A stretch of DNA of 33,079 nucleotides from Thiohalophilus thiocyanatoxydans. Lineage in GTDB: Bacteria > Pseudomonadota > Gammaproteobacteria > UBA6429 > Thiohalophilaceae. Of this stretch, positions 1 through 7,597 are shown in pieces. A model generated the notes under the pieces. It searched no databases and was not told the DNA's origin. It saw only the letters and a program-made list of their open reading frames with translations. Positions within the stretch are counted from its first letter, which is position 1. Every line of letters starts with the position of its first letter. Made by a program: the position numbers and the translations under genes. The stretch is from the NCBI RefSeq assembly GCF_004366735.1, contig NZ_SOQX01000002.1, forward strand, positions 640,316-673,394, read 5' to 3'.

Positions 1-191
1 CCGAAGTCTCGAAGCAGGTTAATTTTACTTCGTGTCTTCGTGATGAGGTTTTATAAGCATCAGGTGTCACGCAGGCTATCGCCAGCATGACCTACGCTAC
101 TAATCCTCGCTATTAGCAAGATGATTCCCTCCCCTTCCAGGGGAGGGCCAGGGAGGGGTGATATAAAATCAGTCCCGGCAAACCCAGCTCG
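1..191. repeat. Left-edge intergenic region with two short repeat types
   Basis: No gene is seen here. Around 29-46 is a degenerate tandem of the type CTTCGTGTCTTCGTG, the reverse of the ACGAAGACACCAAGACACGAAG tract near 16735. At 122-176 is a copy of the CCCTCCCC-type hairpin element (ATTCCCTCCCCTTCCAGGGG, then AGGGAGGGGTGATATAAAA). It closely matches the copy at about 1750-1820 between sdhA and sdhB. From about 190 a degenerate CTCGT-rich tract begins and runs into the 3' end of ygfX. Confidence 0.6.
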
Positions 192-659
192 TCACTCGTT
201 CCTCGTAACTCGGCCCTGGTCCGAAGACCCCGCATACCTTAATCGTAACCACAACAGGTGCCACTGTTCTTTGGCCAGACTGTCGGGCAACAACACCTTG
301 TAAAGTCGTCGTCCGTTTACCGGCTGCAGGTGCAGGATGATCAAACCGCGAGTGATGTAGCTGGACGGCAGCATTGACAGATCCGGCCAGTGCTGCTCAT
401 CCATCTGACAGTCCCAGGCACCATCGGTCCGCCAGATCAGACGCGTTGAGCGCCGGCTGTCCCGGTAATGGCGCCATATCTGCCAGAGCAAACTGGTCAC
501 CAGCGCCGCGAACAACGCAAAACGCACGCTCGCCGGCAAGATCAACGGCTGTAACAACGCCACGCCGGCCAGTGCGTGCAGTACAATCAGATAGATCAGT
601 AAATAGCGGGAGGGGGTCGGCTCAAGTTCCAGCCGCGTTTCGAATTTGTTCTGCCACAT
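192..659 (-). CDS. ygfX: YgfX/CptA-like membrane protein, partner of SdhE
   Basis: This is a small inner-membrane protein of the YgfX (CptA) type, the usual gene after sdhE in gammaproteobacteria. The N-terminus WQNKFETRLELEPTPSRYLL is followed by two adjacent hydrophobic segments (about residues 16-55) and a soluble tail, as in the family (E. coli about 135 aa, here about 155). I chose the third in-frame ATG (659); starts at 668 and 686 are possible but lengthen the overlap with sdhE, which ends at 622. The family has been described both as a toxin-like partner of SdhE and as an accessory in SdhE-linked functions. The last residues (DQGRVTRNE) are encoded by a degenerate CTCGT repeat that recurs near 1830 and 16860, so the repeat appears to have supplied the C-terminus. 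Confidence 0.75.
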   Translation of the reverse strand: MWQNKFETRLELEPTPSRYLLIYLIVLHALAGVALLQPLILPASVRFALFAALVTSLLWQIWRHYRDSRRSTRLIWRTDGAWDCQMDEQHWPDLSMLPSSYITRGLIILHLQPVNGRRLYKVLLPDSLAKEQWHLLWLRLRYAGSSDQGRVTRNE

Positions 660-885
660 CGGCCACATCCTTGTCGTGCGGGACACCGTATCCCAGCAAA
701 TAGTCCAGTAATTGTTGATCAGGGTACGTCAGCAGCGTCGCCAGGGCGTCTCGCTGTTGTTGTGTCAAACGGGTAAAGTGATTTTCCACAAACGGTTGCA
801 GCATCAGATCCAGTTCCAGCATGCCGCGTCGGCATTGCCAGTAAATACGGGATTGCTCCGGCGTACTGTCCGTCAACATAGTCAT
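622..885 (-). CDS. sdhE: SdhE, FAD assembly factor for succinate dehydrogenase
   Basis: An 87-aa protein of the SdhE/YgfY (CptB) family, which promotes covalent attachment of FAD to SdhA. The family-defining N-terminal RxxxxxRRGMLELD region is present (SRIYWQCRRGMLELDLML, about residues 12-29), including the RGxxE motif. The all-helical remainder ends near the usual length of 80-90 aa. It starts 2 bp after the sdhB stop and overlaps ygfX, so it is co-transcribed with the complex II genes it serves. A second ATG two codons in is also possible. Confidence 0.93.
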   Translation of the reverse strand: MTMLTDSTPEQSRIYWQCRRGMLELDLMLQPFVENHFTRLTQQQRDALATLLTYPDQQLLDYLLGYGVPHDKDVADVAEQIRNAAGT

Positions 886-887
886 GG

Positions 888-1580
888 TCAGAACATCTCC
901 TTGACCATCATCTTCTTGATATTGTTAATCGCCTCCGCGGGATTGAGTCCCTTCGGACAGACATTGGTACAATTCATAATGGTATGACAACGAAACAGCC
1001 GGAAGGGCCCTTCCAGCTCCTCAAGCCGTTGCGCCCGGGCCTGATCCCGGCTGTCGGCCAAAAAGCGGTAAGCCTGTAACAACGCGGCCGGTCCCCGGTA
1101 CTTTTCCGGATTCCACCAGAACGAGGGGCACTGGGTCGTGCAGCAGCCACAGAGGATGCATTCATACAGGCCGTCGAGCTTTTCCCGTTCTTCGGGCGTC
1201 TGCCGGTATTCCACCTCCGGCTCGGGATCGTCAACGATGAGATACGGCTTGATAGCCCGGTAATGGGAAAAGAACTGATCCATGTCCACCACCAGATCCC
1301 GAATCACCGGCATCCCCGGCACCGGCCGCACTACGACCGGCTCCTTCAACGTCGCCAGCGGCGTCAGACATCCCAACGCATTGGTCCCGTTGATATTGAG
1401 CGCATCGGAGCCGCACACGCCTTCGCCACAGGAATGCCGAAACACCAGCGTCTCGTCCTGCTCTTTAAGCTTGAGCAGCGCATCGCGCAGCATCATCCCC
1501 GGACGCGCCTCCAGCTCGAACTCCTGCATCCAGGGGTCCTGGTCGCTTTCGGGATCGTATCGATAGATTTGAAATCGCAT
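888..1580 (-). CDS. sdhB: Succinate dehydrogenase iron-sulfur subunit
   Basis: A 230-aa electron-transfer subunit of complex II, carrying electrons from SdhA FAD to quinone through three clusters. Visible are the [2Fe-2S] motif CGEGVCGSDALNINGTNALG (Asp in place of the third Cys, as in E. coli SdhB), the [4Fe-4S] motif CILCGCCTTQCPSFWW near residue 141, and the [3Fe-4S]/[4Fe-4S] motif CHTIMNCTNVCPKGLNP near residue 198. The gene is separated from sdhA by 315 bp of repeats, whereas the rest of the operon is overlapping or nearly so. The SD sequence is weak, so translation or transcription of sdhB may not simply follow sdhA. Confidence 0.97.
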   Translation of the reverse strand: MRFQIYRYDPESDQDPWMQEFELEARPGMMLRDALLKLKEQDETLVFRHSCGEGVCGSDALNINGTNALGCLTPLATLKEPVVVRPVPGMPVIRDLVVDMDQFFSHYRAIKPYLIVDDPEPEVEYRQTPEEREKLDGLYECILCGCCTTQCPSFWWNPEKYRGPAALLQAYRFLADSRDQARAQRLEELEGPFRLFRCHTIMNCTNVCPKGLNPAEAINNIKKMMVKEMF

Positions 1581-1895
1581 TGTCTCAGCTCATCAAGATT
1601 ATCGGCTTACATTAACAGTATAACGCCAGGCGGGTCTCTCTCACTTTTCGAAAAGGGCCGAGGGACGAGTGACGAGGAACGAGGTTTTTTATCCCCTCCC
1701 CTAACCCCTCCCTATGGGAGGGGGATTGATCGTGCCGGTAGCGAGATCATTCCCTCCCCTGCAAGGGGAGCACCCGGGGGCATAAAGGTCAGGGAGGGGT
1801 GATATAAAATCAGTCCCGTCAAATCCCACCTCGGCCCTCGTACCTCGTCACTCGTCCCTTTTCCTAGCCCCTAGGACCTAGCCCCTAGTCACTAC
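1581..1895. repeat. Repeat-filled gap between sdhA and sdhB
   Basis: No gene is seen. Successive elements are a CGAG-rich degenerate tract (about 1655-1682), CCCTCCCCTAACCCCTCCC with its complement GGGAGGGGG (about 1695-1725), a CCCTCCCCT/AGGGG element ending AGGGAGGGGTGATATAAAA (about 1751-1809) that matches the copy at 122-176, a CTCGT tract (about 1831-1859), and two copies of CCTAGCCCCTAG (about 1864-1888). The hairpins lie inside what should be one transcript and could act as attenuators or RNA-processing sites; that is inference. Confidence 0.7.
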
Positions 1896-3656
1896 TCAGT
1901 AGACTCGTTCCTTCGGCGGGAACGAGTCGACCGTCAACGGTTTCAACGTCACCGGCTTGTAATCCAGGCGATGTTGTTCCTTATAGTATAGAGAATGTTT
2001 CAGCCAGCGCTGGTCGTCCCGGTCAGGATGGTCGATCCGCGAATGGGCGCCGCGACTCTCCTGACGGCCCAGCGCCGAGGCTACGGTGGCAATCGCAATA
2101 TCCATCAGGTTTTCCAGCTCCAGGGCCTCAATCCGCGCGGTATTGAAGATTTTGCTGTGATCCTTGAGGCGCACAGCCTGAAGTCGCTGTTCCAGTTGTA
2201 AGACCTTGTCGAGCCCCTGCTGCAGAATTTCTTCGCTGCGAAATACCCCGCAGTAATTTTCCATGGTGGTTTGCAGTTCCTTTTTCAAAACCGGCACCGA
2301 TTCCCCCTCGCCTTTTTGATCCCAGCGCTGCAGGTGCGCCATGGCCTGTTCGACACTGTCGTGGTCCAGAGGGCGGTGGTAGCGGTTGTCGTTCAGGTAG
2401 TCGATGATGTCATTGCCGGCGGCCCGCCCGAATACCACGATATCCAGCAGCGAGTTGCCGCCCAGGCGGTTGGCGCCGTGGACCGAGACACAGGCGCACT
2501 CGCCCACCGCATACAGTCCCGGAATCGACTCCTGTCCCTGCGCCACCGGCACGATCACCCGGCCGTGGCGATCGGTGGGGATCCCACCCATCGTATAATG
2601 CGCCGTGGGAAAGACCGGAATCGCCTCCTCGGCCGGATCGATGTGCAGGAACATTTTCACCGTGTCGCAGATCCCCGGCAGGCGCTTGTACAGCACCTCG
2701 CGGCCCAGATGATCCAGTTTCAGCAGCACATGATCCCCGTCGGAACCGCAGCCGCGCCCTTCACGCACTTCGGTGGCGATCGCCCGGCTGACCACGTCGC
2801 GACTGGCCAGATCGCGGGCATGGGGGGCATAGCGCTCCATGAACCGCTCGCCGTCCTTATTTATAAGGTAGCCCCCCTCGCCCCGCGCGCCTTCGGTGAT
2901 CAACATGCCGCGTCCGGCGATGCCGGTCGGATGGAACTGGAAGAACTCCATATCCTGGACCGGAATCCCGGCCCGCAATGCCATCGCCAGTCCGTCGCCG
3001 GTGTTGATATGCGCGTTGGTGTTGGTGCGAAACAGCTGTCCCGCCCCGCCGGTGGCCAGCAGGGTGGTCTTGGCCTCGATCAGCAGGGGCTCGCCGGTTT
3101 CGATCTCCAGCACCAGGGCGCCGAGGATAAATCCCTCCTGGTCCTTGATCAGATCAATGGCGAAATACTCGTCGAAAAAATGGGTCTTGGCGCGAATGTT
3201 CTGCTGATAGAGGGTATGCAAAATGGCATGGCCGGTACGATCCGCCGCTGCACAGGTGCGCGCCGCCTGATCCCCGCCGAAGTTCTGGCTCTGGCCGCCG
3301 AAGGGGCGCTGATAAATCTTGCCGTTATCCAGCCGGCTGAAGGGCACGCCGGCATGTTCCAGCTCCACCACCAGGTTCGAGGCCGAGCGGCACATGTATT
3401 CGATGGCATCCTGATCGCCGAGATAGTCACTGCCCTTGACCGTGTCGTACATGTGCCAGTGCCAGCTGTCGGGCAACACATTGGCCAGTGCCGCATTCAT
3501 GCCACCCTGGGCCGCCACCGTGTGCGAACGGGTGGGAAACACCTTGGAGACCACCGCCACACTGGCTTCGGCCTGGGCCAGTTGCAACGCCGCGCGCAAC
3601 CCCCCGCCACCGGCGCCGATCACCAGGGTATCGAATTGTCGTTTTGCAATTGTCAT
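1896..3656 (-). CDS. sdhA: Succinate dehydrogenase flavoprotein subunit
   Basis: A 586-aa catalytic subunit oxidising succinate to fumarate at the cytoplasmic face of the inner membrane. The N-terminal dinucleotide fold is FDTLVIGAGGGGLRAALQLA. The FAD-linking histidine lies in RSHTVAAQGGMNAAL. Substrate-site segments include FHPTGIAGRGMLITEGARGE and the C-terminal RxxSRGAHSR-like stretch (ALGRQESRGAHSRIDHP). The reading frame stays open about 100 codons upstream, but ATG 3656 is the start because it overlaps the sdhD stop (ATGA) and begins the family's homologous region. Length matches the family (about 585-600). Confidence 0.97.
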   Translation of the reverse strand: MTIAKRQFDTLVIGAGGGGLRAALQLAQAEASVAVVSKVFPTRSHTVAAQGGMNAALANVLPDSWHWHMYDTVKGSDYLGDQDAIEYMCRSASNLVVELEHAGVPFSRLDNGKIYQRPFGGQSQNFGGDQAARTCAAADRTGHAILHTLYQQNIRAKTHFFDEYFAIDLIKDQEGFILGALVLEIETGEPLLIEAKTTLLATGGAGQLFRTNTNAHINTGDGLAMALRAGIPVQDMEFFQFHPTGIAGRGMLITEGARGEGGYLINKDGERFMERYAPHARDLASRDVVSRAIATEVREGRGCGSDGDHVLLKLDHLGREVLYKRLPGICDTVKMFLHIDPAEEAIPVFPTAHYTMGGIPTDRHGRVIVPVAQGQESIPGLYAVGECACVSVHGANRLGGNSLLDIVVFGRAAGNDIIDYLNDNRYHRPLDHDSVEQAMAHLQRWDQKGEGESVPVLKKELQTTMENYCGVFRSEEILQQGLDKVLQLEQRLQAVRLKDHSKIFNTARIEALELENLMDIAIATVASALGRQESRGAHSRIDHPDRDDQRWLKHSLYYKEQHRLDYKPVTLKPLTVDSFPPKERVY

Positions 3657-3994
3657 AACGCCACTACCGAAATCAGAATCCACATCGACCAGATACCCAG
3701 TGCCAGCAGAAACACCAGCAGGCCGACCAGAATCGTAAAGCGCCAGGCCAGCGAATGAACGTAGTCCACCAGAATATCCCGCATCCCGACCCCGGCATGG
3801 AACAACAGCGCCAGAATAAAGATGGCGGTCGCCACGTTGATTGCCGGATGCGCCACTAAGGCGCGCCAGCCGGCATAATCCAGCGGCGCATTGGCGGCGT
3901 AAGTGATCAGGGCGGCGACAACAAACAGCGTCAGATAGACGGAGGTCAGCCGCTGCCATAACCAGGCCCGCAAGCCCTGTCCGTGCAGACTCAC
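3653..3994 (-). CDS. sdhD: Succinate dehydrogenase membrane anchor subunit D
   Basis: A 113-aa protein with three transmembrane helices, anchoring SdhAB and helping form the heme b and quinone sites. The motif FHAGVGMRDILVDYVH holds the expected heme-ligand histidine and the Asp-Tyr pair associated with the quinone site in SdhD. I place the start at GTG 3994, which overlaps the sdhC stop as GTGA; the 63 upstream in-frame residues are non-homologous sdhC antiframe. The stop overlaps sdhA's ATG as ATGA, so sdhC, sdhD and sdhA are probably translationally coupled. Confidence 0.92.
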   Translation of the reverse strand: MSLHGQGLRAWLWQRLTSVYLTLFVVAALITYAANAPLDYAGWRALVAHPAINVATAIFILALLFHAGVGMRDILVDYVHSLAWRFTILVGLLVFLLALGIWSMWILISVVAL

Positions 3995-4374
3995 AGCAAC
4001 ACTCCCATCAGCAGTGCGATCAGCACCAGCGCGGCCAGTGCCAGCACCAGCCAGGCACTGGCGCGCGCGGCCGCCAGGCGCATGCCGATATCCAGATCCA
4101 GTAATAAAAAGCGAACCCCGGAAAACAGGTGAGAAAACAGCGCCCAGAGCACGAGCAACGACAGCAGGCGGACCCAGCCGCATTGGAGAATCTCGCTGAC
4201 CCGCTCAAACCCCTGTTCGCTGTGCAGGGACAACGCGAACAAAAAAACCACAACCGGCAGCGACAACACCAGCACGGCGCCACTGACGCGGTGCGCAAAT
4301 GACACAACCCCCGTCACCGGCAGATGGATCCTGAACAGGTTAAGAAATTTTGGCCGTACGTTTTTTGTTGTCAT
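3991..4374 (-). CDS. sdhC: Succinate dehydrogenase cytochrome b556 subunit C
   Basis: A first-gene membrane anchor of complex II, 127 aa from ATG 4374 (an ATG at 4401 is possible but extends beyond the family start). The typical N-terminus RPKFLNLFRIHLPVTGVVSF is followed by the conserved SFAHRVSGAVL signature and then by HLFSGVRFLLLD, carrying the likely heme-ligand histidine. Three membrane helices are visible. The gene is divergent from ygfZ across a short AT-rich gap (4375-4511), where the operon promoter should lie. Confidence 0.93.
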   Translation of the reverse strand: MTTKNVRPKFLNLFRIHLPVTGVVSFAHRVSGAVLVLSLPVVVFLFALSLHSEQGFERVSEILQCGWVRLLSLLVLWALFSHLFSGVRFLLLDLDIGMRLAAARASAWLVLALAALVLIALLMGVLL

Positions 4375-4511
4375 TATTGCCAGTGTAGTCGTTTCAGGCA
4401 CAGCGTCCAGCTATACAAATTCAGCGACGCTATCGAGCTTAGGAAGATGCGCTAAGAAATGTTACTATCCGTTATCTGCCAACACATATCAAGCGGGTGA
4501 AGGGTCAAGTT

Positions 4512-5561
4512 ATGAACAGTGAATGGCAAACATTTCTGGCGCAACAACACGCCAGCATCGCGGACGATCAGGTCACCGACTTTGGTGCGCCGCAGGATGA
4601 ACTGCGCGCGGCCGACTCGGCCACGGTCATCGCCGATCTCTCGCATCAGGGCGTGATTACCGCCACCGGCAGCGATACCGAGGCCTTCCTGCAGGGACAG
4701 TTCACCAACGATGTCCACCAGGTAACCGACGAACACAGCCAACTGAGCGCCTATTGCAGCCCCAAGGGTCGCATGCTGGCGAACATACGCCTGTTCCGCC
4801 GGGGCGAGCTCTATTGCCTGGCCCTGCCCCGCCCGCTTCTCGAGCCGACGCTCAAACGGCTGCGCATGTTCGTGCTGCGCAGCGACGCCACCCTGGAGGA
4901 CGCCAGTGAGACGCTGGCCCGCTTCGGTATCGCCGGTCCCGACGCCGAAACGCTGCTCGGCGCCTGGCTACCCGGCCTGCCGGCCGCGGTCGACGACACC
5001 GTGCAACACCAGGAGTTGACCGTGATCCGCATCCCCGGCCCGCAGGCCCGGTTCGAGATCCACGGCCCGAGCGGCCCGTTGATCGATCTGTGGCAGGCGC
5101 TGCAAAGCGGTGGTGCGATCCCGGTCGGCTATCCCGCCTGGAGCTGGCTGGATATCACCGCCGGCGTCCCGAGCCTGGACAGCGACACCACCGACGCCTT
5201 CGTCCCGCAGATGGCCAACCTGCACAGCCTCGGCGGCATCAGCTTCAAAAAGGGTTGTTACACCGGCCAGGAAGTGGTGGCCCGGATGCACTACCTGGGC
5301 ACCCTCAAGCGCCGCATGTACCGCGCCCATATCGATACCGACACCCCACCCGCCCCCGGCGAGCCCCTTTACAGCCCCGGTGGCGAAAGCAGCGTCGGCA
5401 AGGTGGTCCTCGCCCAGCCCTCACCCCAGGGCGGCGTCGATCTGCTCGCCGTGCTGCAAATCAGCAGCGCCGAAGCCGGCCCGATCCATGTCAGCAACCC
5501 CGACGGCCCGGCACTGGCATTTCAGGAGTTGCCCTACAGCGTGGCGCTGGAAACCGGTTAG
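4512..5561 (+). CDS. ygfZ: YgfZ folate-binding Fe-S cluster assembly factor
   Basis: A 349-aa tetrahydrofolate-binding protein of the GcvT-like family, needed for activity of some iron-sulfur enzymes. The family hallmark K-G-C-Y-T-G-Q-E occurs in SFKKGCYTGQEVVARMHYLG, containing the functional cysteine. ATG 4512 (MNSEWQTFLAQ) is preferred over 4497 because it fits the family N-terminus. It is divergent from the sdh operon, which encodes an Fe-S enzyme, so the pairing makes biological sense. A strong hairpin follows at 5585. Confidence 0.95.
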   Translation: MNSEWQTFLAQQHASIADDQVTDFGAPQDELRAADSATVIADLSHQGVITATGSDTEAFLQGQFTNDVHQVTDEHSQLSAYCSPKGRMLANIRLFRRGELYCLALPRPLLEPTLKRLRMFVLRSDATLEDASETLARFGIAGPDAETLLGAWLPGLPAAVDDTVQHQELTVIRIPGPQARFEIHGPSGPLIDLWQALQSGGAIPVGYPAWSWLDITAGVPSLDSDTTDAFVPQMANLHSLGGISFKKGCYTGQEVVARMHYLGTLKRRMYRAHIDTDTPPAPGEPLYSPGGESSVGKVVLAQPSPQGGVDLLAVLQISSAEAGPIHVSNPDGPALAFQELPYSVALETG

Positions 5562-5584
5562 GGTTTCTTGCAGGGAATAAAAAA

Positions 5585-5615
5585 CGGAGGGATTGATTAA
5601 AATTTAATCCCTCCG
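5585..5615 (+). terminator. Hairpin after ygfZ, terminator-like
   Basis: Arms CGGAGGGATT and AATCCCTCCG are perfect 10-bp complements around an AT-rich 11-nt loop, 24 bp after the ygfZ stop. There is no clean T-run downstream, so factor-independent termination is uncertain. The right arm and following bases recur at 5711-5741. Confidence 0.55.
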
Positions 5616-5794
5616 ACGCCATTTTCTGCGGGCTGTTTCATCATGCCAATGAAATGATGGATCTGTATCGGGAATACAGTAGCCGAAAATAACCAACACA
5701 GCTGGCTGGTTAAAGTTTAATCCCTACGCCCCATTTCTACTGAGTCGACAATAGACATATCTGCATTCGGCCAGAAGAGAAGCCGACATTCAAC
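5616..5794. other. Gap between ygfZ hairpin and first attC-like site
   Basis: No gene is seen. It holds a small hairpin (CTGTATCGGGAATACAG, 5661-5677). At 5711-5741 is a partial direct repeat (TAAAGTTTAATCCCTACGCC) of the segment at 5598-5628 (TAAAATTTAATCCCTCCGAC). The duplicated segment marks the left boundary of the accessory block and may reflect an old insertion or duplication. Confidence 0.5.
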
Positions 5795-5857
5795 ATAACG
5801 ATAGAACTGTGTATCAGGCGCGTTCTTTGCGCCTATCTCACACGAATGACTTGTTAT
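5795..5857 (-). other. attC-like recombination site 1
   Basis: Read on the minus strand, the R''-like core ATAAC is paired with R' GTTAT. Between them a hairpin has stems GTGT/ACAC and AGGCGC/GCGCCT around a 7-nt loop. It begins 12 bp after the PIN gene stop. The core bases deviate from the RYYYAAC consensus, so the call rests on symmetry, size (63 bp) and position in the series. Confidence 0.5.
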
Positions 5858-5868
5858 TTTGCAGGTTT

Positions 5869-6336
5869 TCATGCCCCAAGTCCTTCGCGCCTAAACATTT
5901 CTACAATATCAATGCATTCAACACTTAAATCAGAACATACATTAGGTATTTTAGGTCTTATGTATGAGTTGCTGGCTTTCTCTTCAGTAACAACAGAACA
6001 ATCAAATTCAACTGCGGTTGCTATTACAAACGGATCAGCGCTAGATTTATTTTTTCTGAGATCCAATAACCCAGGATGTGAGCTGAGTATTTCAGTGGCA
6101 CGTAACTGGATATCTGGCGTTAATGGCTGAAAAAAGTTATGTCGAGATTGTGCCCATGAGGATATTTCATCTTCGAAGACATTCAACTCCTCCCATACAT
6201 CTTCAGCAGAAATGAGAATTCCAGAATCAGCTAGTTCAGTTAACTTAAGCCATGGGTCTGGAAATACGTCCTCAGGATATGTATGTCGCATCTTAGTTAG
6301 TGAGCATGTATCTATTAGGTACTTAGGCAGCCCCAT
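5869..6336 (-). CDS. PIN-domain protein of DUF4411 type (probable RNase)
   Basis: A 155-aa PIN-fold protein. Acidic residues in the expected order are visible: D9 in LIDTCSL, E49/E50 in EDVWEEL, D101 in SADPFVIATA and E118 in VVTEE. This layout and the SADPFVIA block are typical of DUF4411-type PIN proteins, commonly encoded next to an HTH/ImmA metallopeptidase gene, as here. The start ATG overlaps the upstream stop as TAATG, so the two are translationally coupled in one cassette. The likely role is a metal-dependent ribonuclease acting as the toxin or effector; the substrate is unknown. Confidence 0.78.
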   Translation of the reverse strand: MGLPKYLIDTCSLTKMRHTYPEDVFPDPWLKLTELADSGILISAEDVWEELNVFEDEISSWAQSRHNFFQPLTPDIQLRATEILSSHPGLLDLRKNKSSADPFVIATAVEFDCSVVTEEKASNSYIRPKIPNVCSDLSVECIDIVEMFRREGLGA

Positions 6337-7508
6337 TATTTACTGCCTAACATTGACTCGATGGCAGAAAAATGTTTAGCTCTCACGCCCAAATAATCAG
6401 AAGCATCGTTCCTTGTAATTACATTGCTATTCATAGCGTCAAAAACGAGAGAGACAAATTGCCTGCTTTTAGCGCTTATCACATCAATTGATGGCGTTAC
6501 AAAGCCACCCTTTTGACGTTTTTTGTATTCTATAGCCTCTTGAGTGTAACGCTCTCTATTCTCTAGATAGAATTCTCTAGTAGTAAGCCCGTGATCTAAC
6601 AGCTTACGAAGAATAACTTCTCTGCTGACACCAAAATCTTTAGCAATTGGAGAAAGAATTTCATCATTCCACTGGTTACTAGGGACACCGCGTAATTGTT
6701 TATATGATAAAAGTAAACTATCTGGGACAAGAACATGGGAGGCAACCGCATTACAAAATGCCTCTAGTTTTTGATCATGTACTGGTCGACTATCATCAGA
6801 ATTAAGGTCACAAAGTCCACTTGATCGTAGTAATAAATGCGTGAATTCATGCAATAAGGTAAATGATCTTGCTGCATAGGCATCTTTTCTATTTACTACT
6901 ATCAGAGGCATATAATCAAAGTAAACAGAGTAGCCCCTCATATCACGCAAAGCGATATGAGTAGACTGTAGTGCTAAGACGCCATAGGAAGATATTGCAT
7001 TACGCCATTCATTAAACGCTACACGGGAAGATCTAAATTTCTTTTGCTTTTCAAATGAAATTCCTAGTACTTTTCGAATATTTGTGGCGACGATCTCGGG
7101 TTTATCATTAATTGAGCACTCGAGTTCGAATCGCGAAAATGATTCATCAAGCTCATTTTCAAGCTCAAGCGCAATTTCTCGAGCTTGTAAATTCATGCGA
7201 AGTTCTATAGTTATATCTGGATCAATATCATTACTTTCTGCACCATGATGTAGGCGGTAATCTTTAACTGGTGGTGTGAAAACCTGAGGTGGTGAGGGTA
7301 GGAAAAAAGCGCCGAAGTTAATGCGGTATTTTTTTGCTATATTTCTTAGTTGGTTTACTGTTGGTTGTTTACTACCAGATTCCCAGCTCTCCAGATTTTC
7401 ACGGGTTACTTTCAACTTATCAGCAGCATAATCAATATCCATACGACATGACTTTCGTGCCCAAATCAGTAAATCTGGATTAATTTGAGCTCGTATAGGA
7501 TTAGCCAA
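6336..7508 (-). CDS. HTH (XRE) and ImmA/IrrE-type metallopeptidase
   Basis: A 390-aa protein. An XRE-type helix-turn-helix spans about residues 12-65 (LKVTRENLESWESGSKQPTV). A central zincin domain carries H220-E-F-T-H224 with a following glutamate at 249 (EAFCNAVASHVLVP), the signature of the ImmA/IrrE (COG2856) peptidases. The start is TTG at 7508, supported by an AGGAG box about 10 bp upstream and by the R' core of an attC-like site just before that. Such proteins repress their operon and cleave partner regulators in response to a signal. Here the partner is the PIN protein directly downstream, suggesting a toxin-antitoxin or stress module; that is inference. Confidence 0.85.
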   Translation of the reverse strand: MANPIRAQINPDLLIWARKSCRMDIDYAADKLKVTRENLESWESGSKQPTVNQLRNIAKKYRINFGAFFLPSPPQVFTPPVKDYRLHHGAESNDIDPDITIELRMNLQAREIALELENELDESFSRFELECSINDKPEIVATNIRKVLGISFEKQKKFRSSRVAFNEWRNAISSYGVLALQSTHIALRDMRGYSVYFDYMPLIVVNRKDAYAARSFTLLHEFTHLLLRSSGLCDLNSDDSRPVHDQKLEAFCNAVASHVLVPDSLLLSYKQLRGVPSNQWNDEILSPIAKDFGVSREVILRKLLDHGLTTREFYLENRERYTQEAIEYKKRQKGGFVTPSIDVISAKSRQFVSLVFDAMNSNVITRNDASDYLGVRAKHFSAIESMLGSK

Positions 7509-7526
7509 AGTAATATTCTCCTGTCA

Positions 7527-7597
7527 TATAACGTTAAAACTGTGCGGAGCAAATGACGTGCAGTGTGGTTTCCAGCCTAACAAGCGCATTGTTATAC
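7527..7597 (-). other. attC-like recombination site 2
   Basis: On the minus strand the site runs from GTATAAC (R'') to GTTATA (R'), perfect complements over TATAAC, 71 bp apart. The R'' core contains the stop codon of the upstream ORF (GTATAAC, TAA at 7592-7594). The R' core is followed by an AGGAG box and the TTG start of the metallopeptidase gene. A further GTTAGGC inside (7575-7581) may be a remnant of another core. Confidence 0.6.

Noticed and set aside
2271-3758. 495-codon open frame on the plus strand
   Set aside because: It lies opposite sdhA, which has all family motifs.
7575-7581. Internal GTTAGGC as an additional attC core
   Set aside because: It lies within site 2 only about 10 bp from R''; too close for a separate site, perhaps a remnant.
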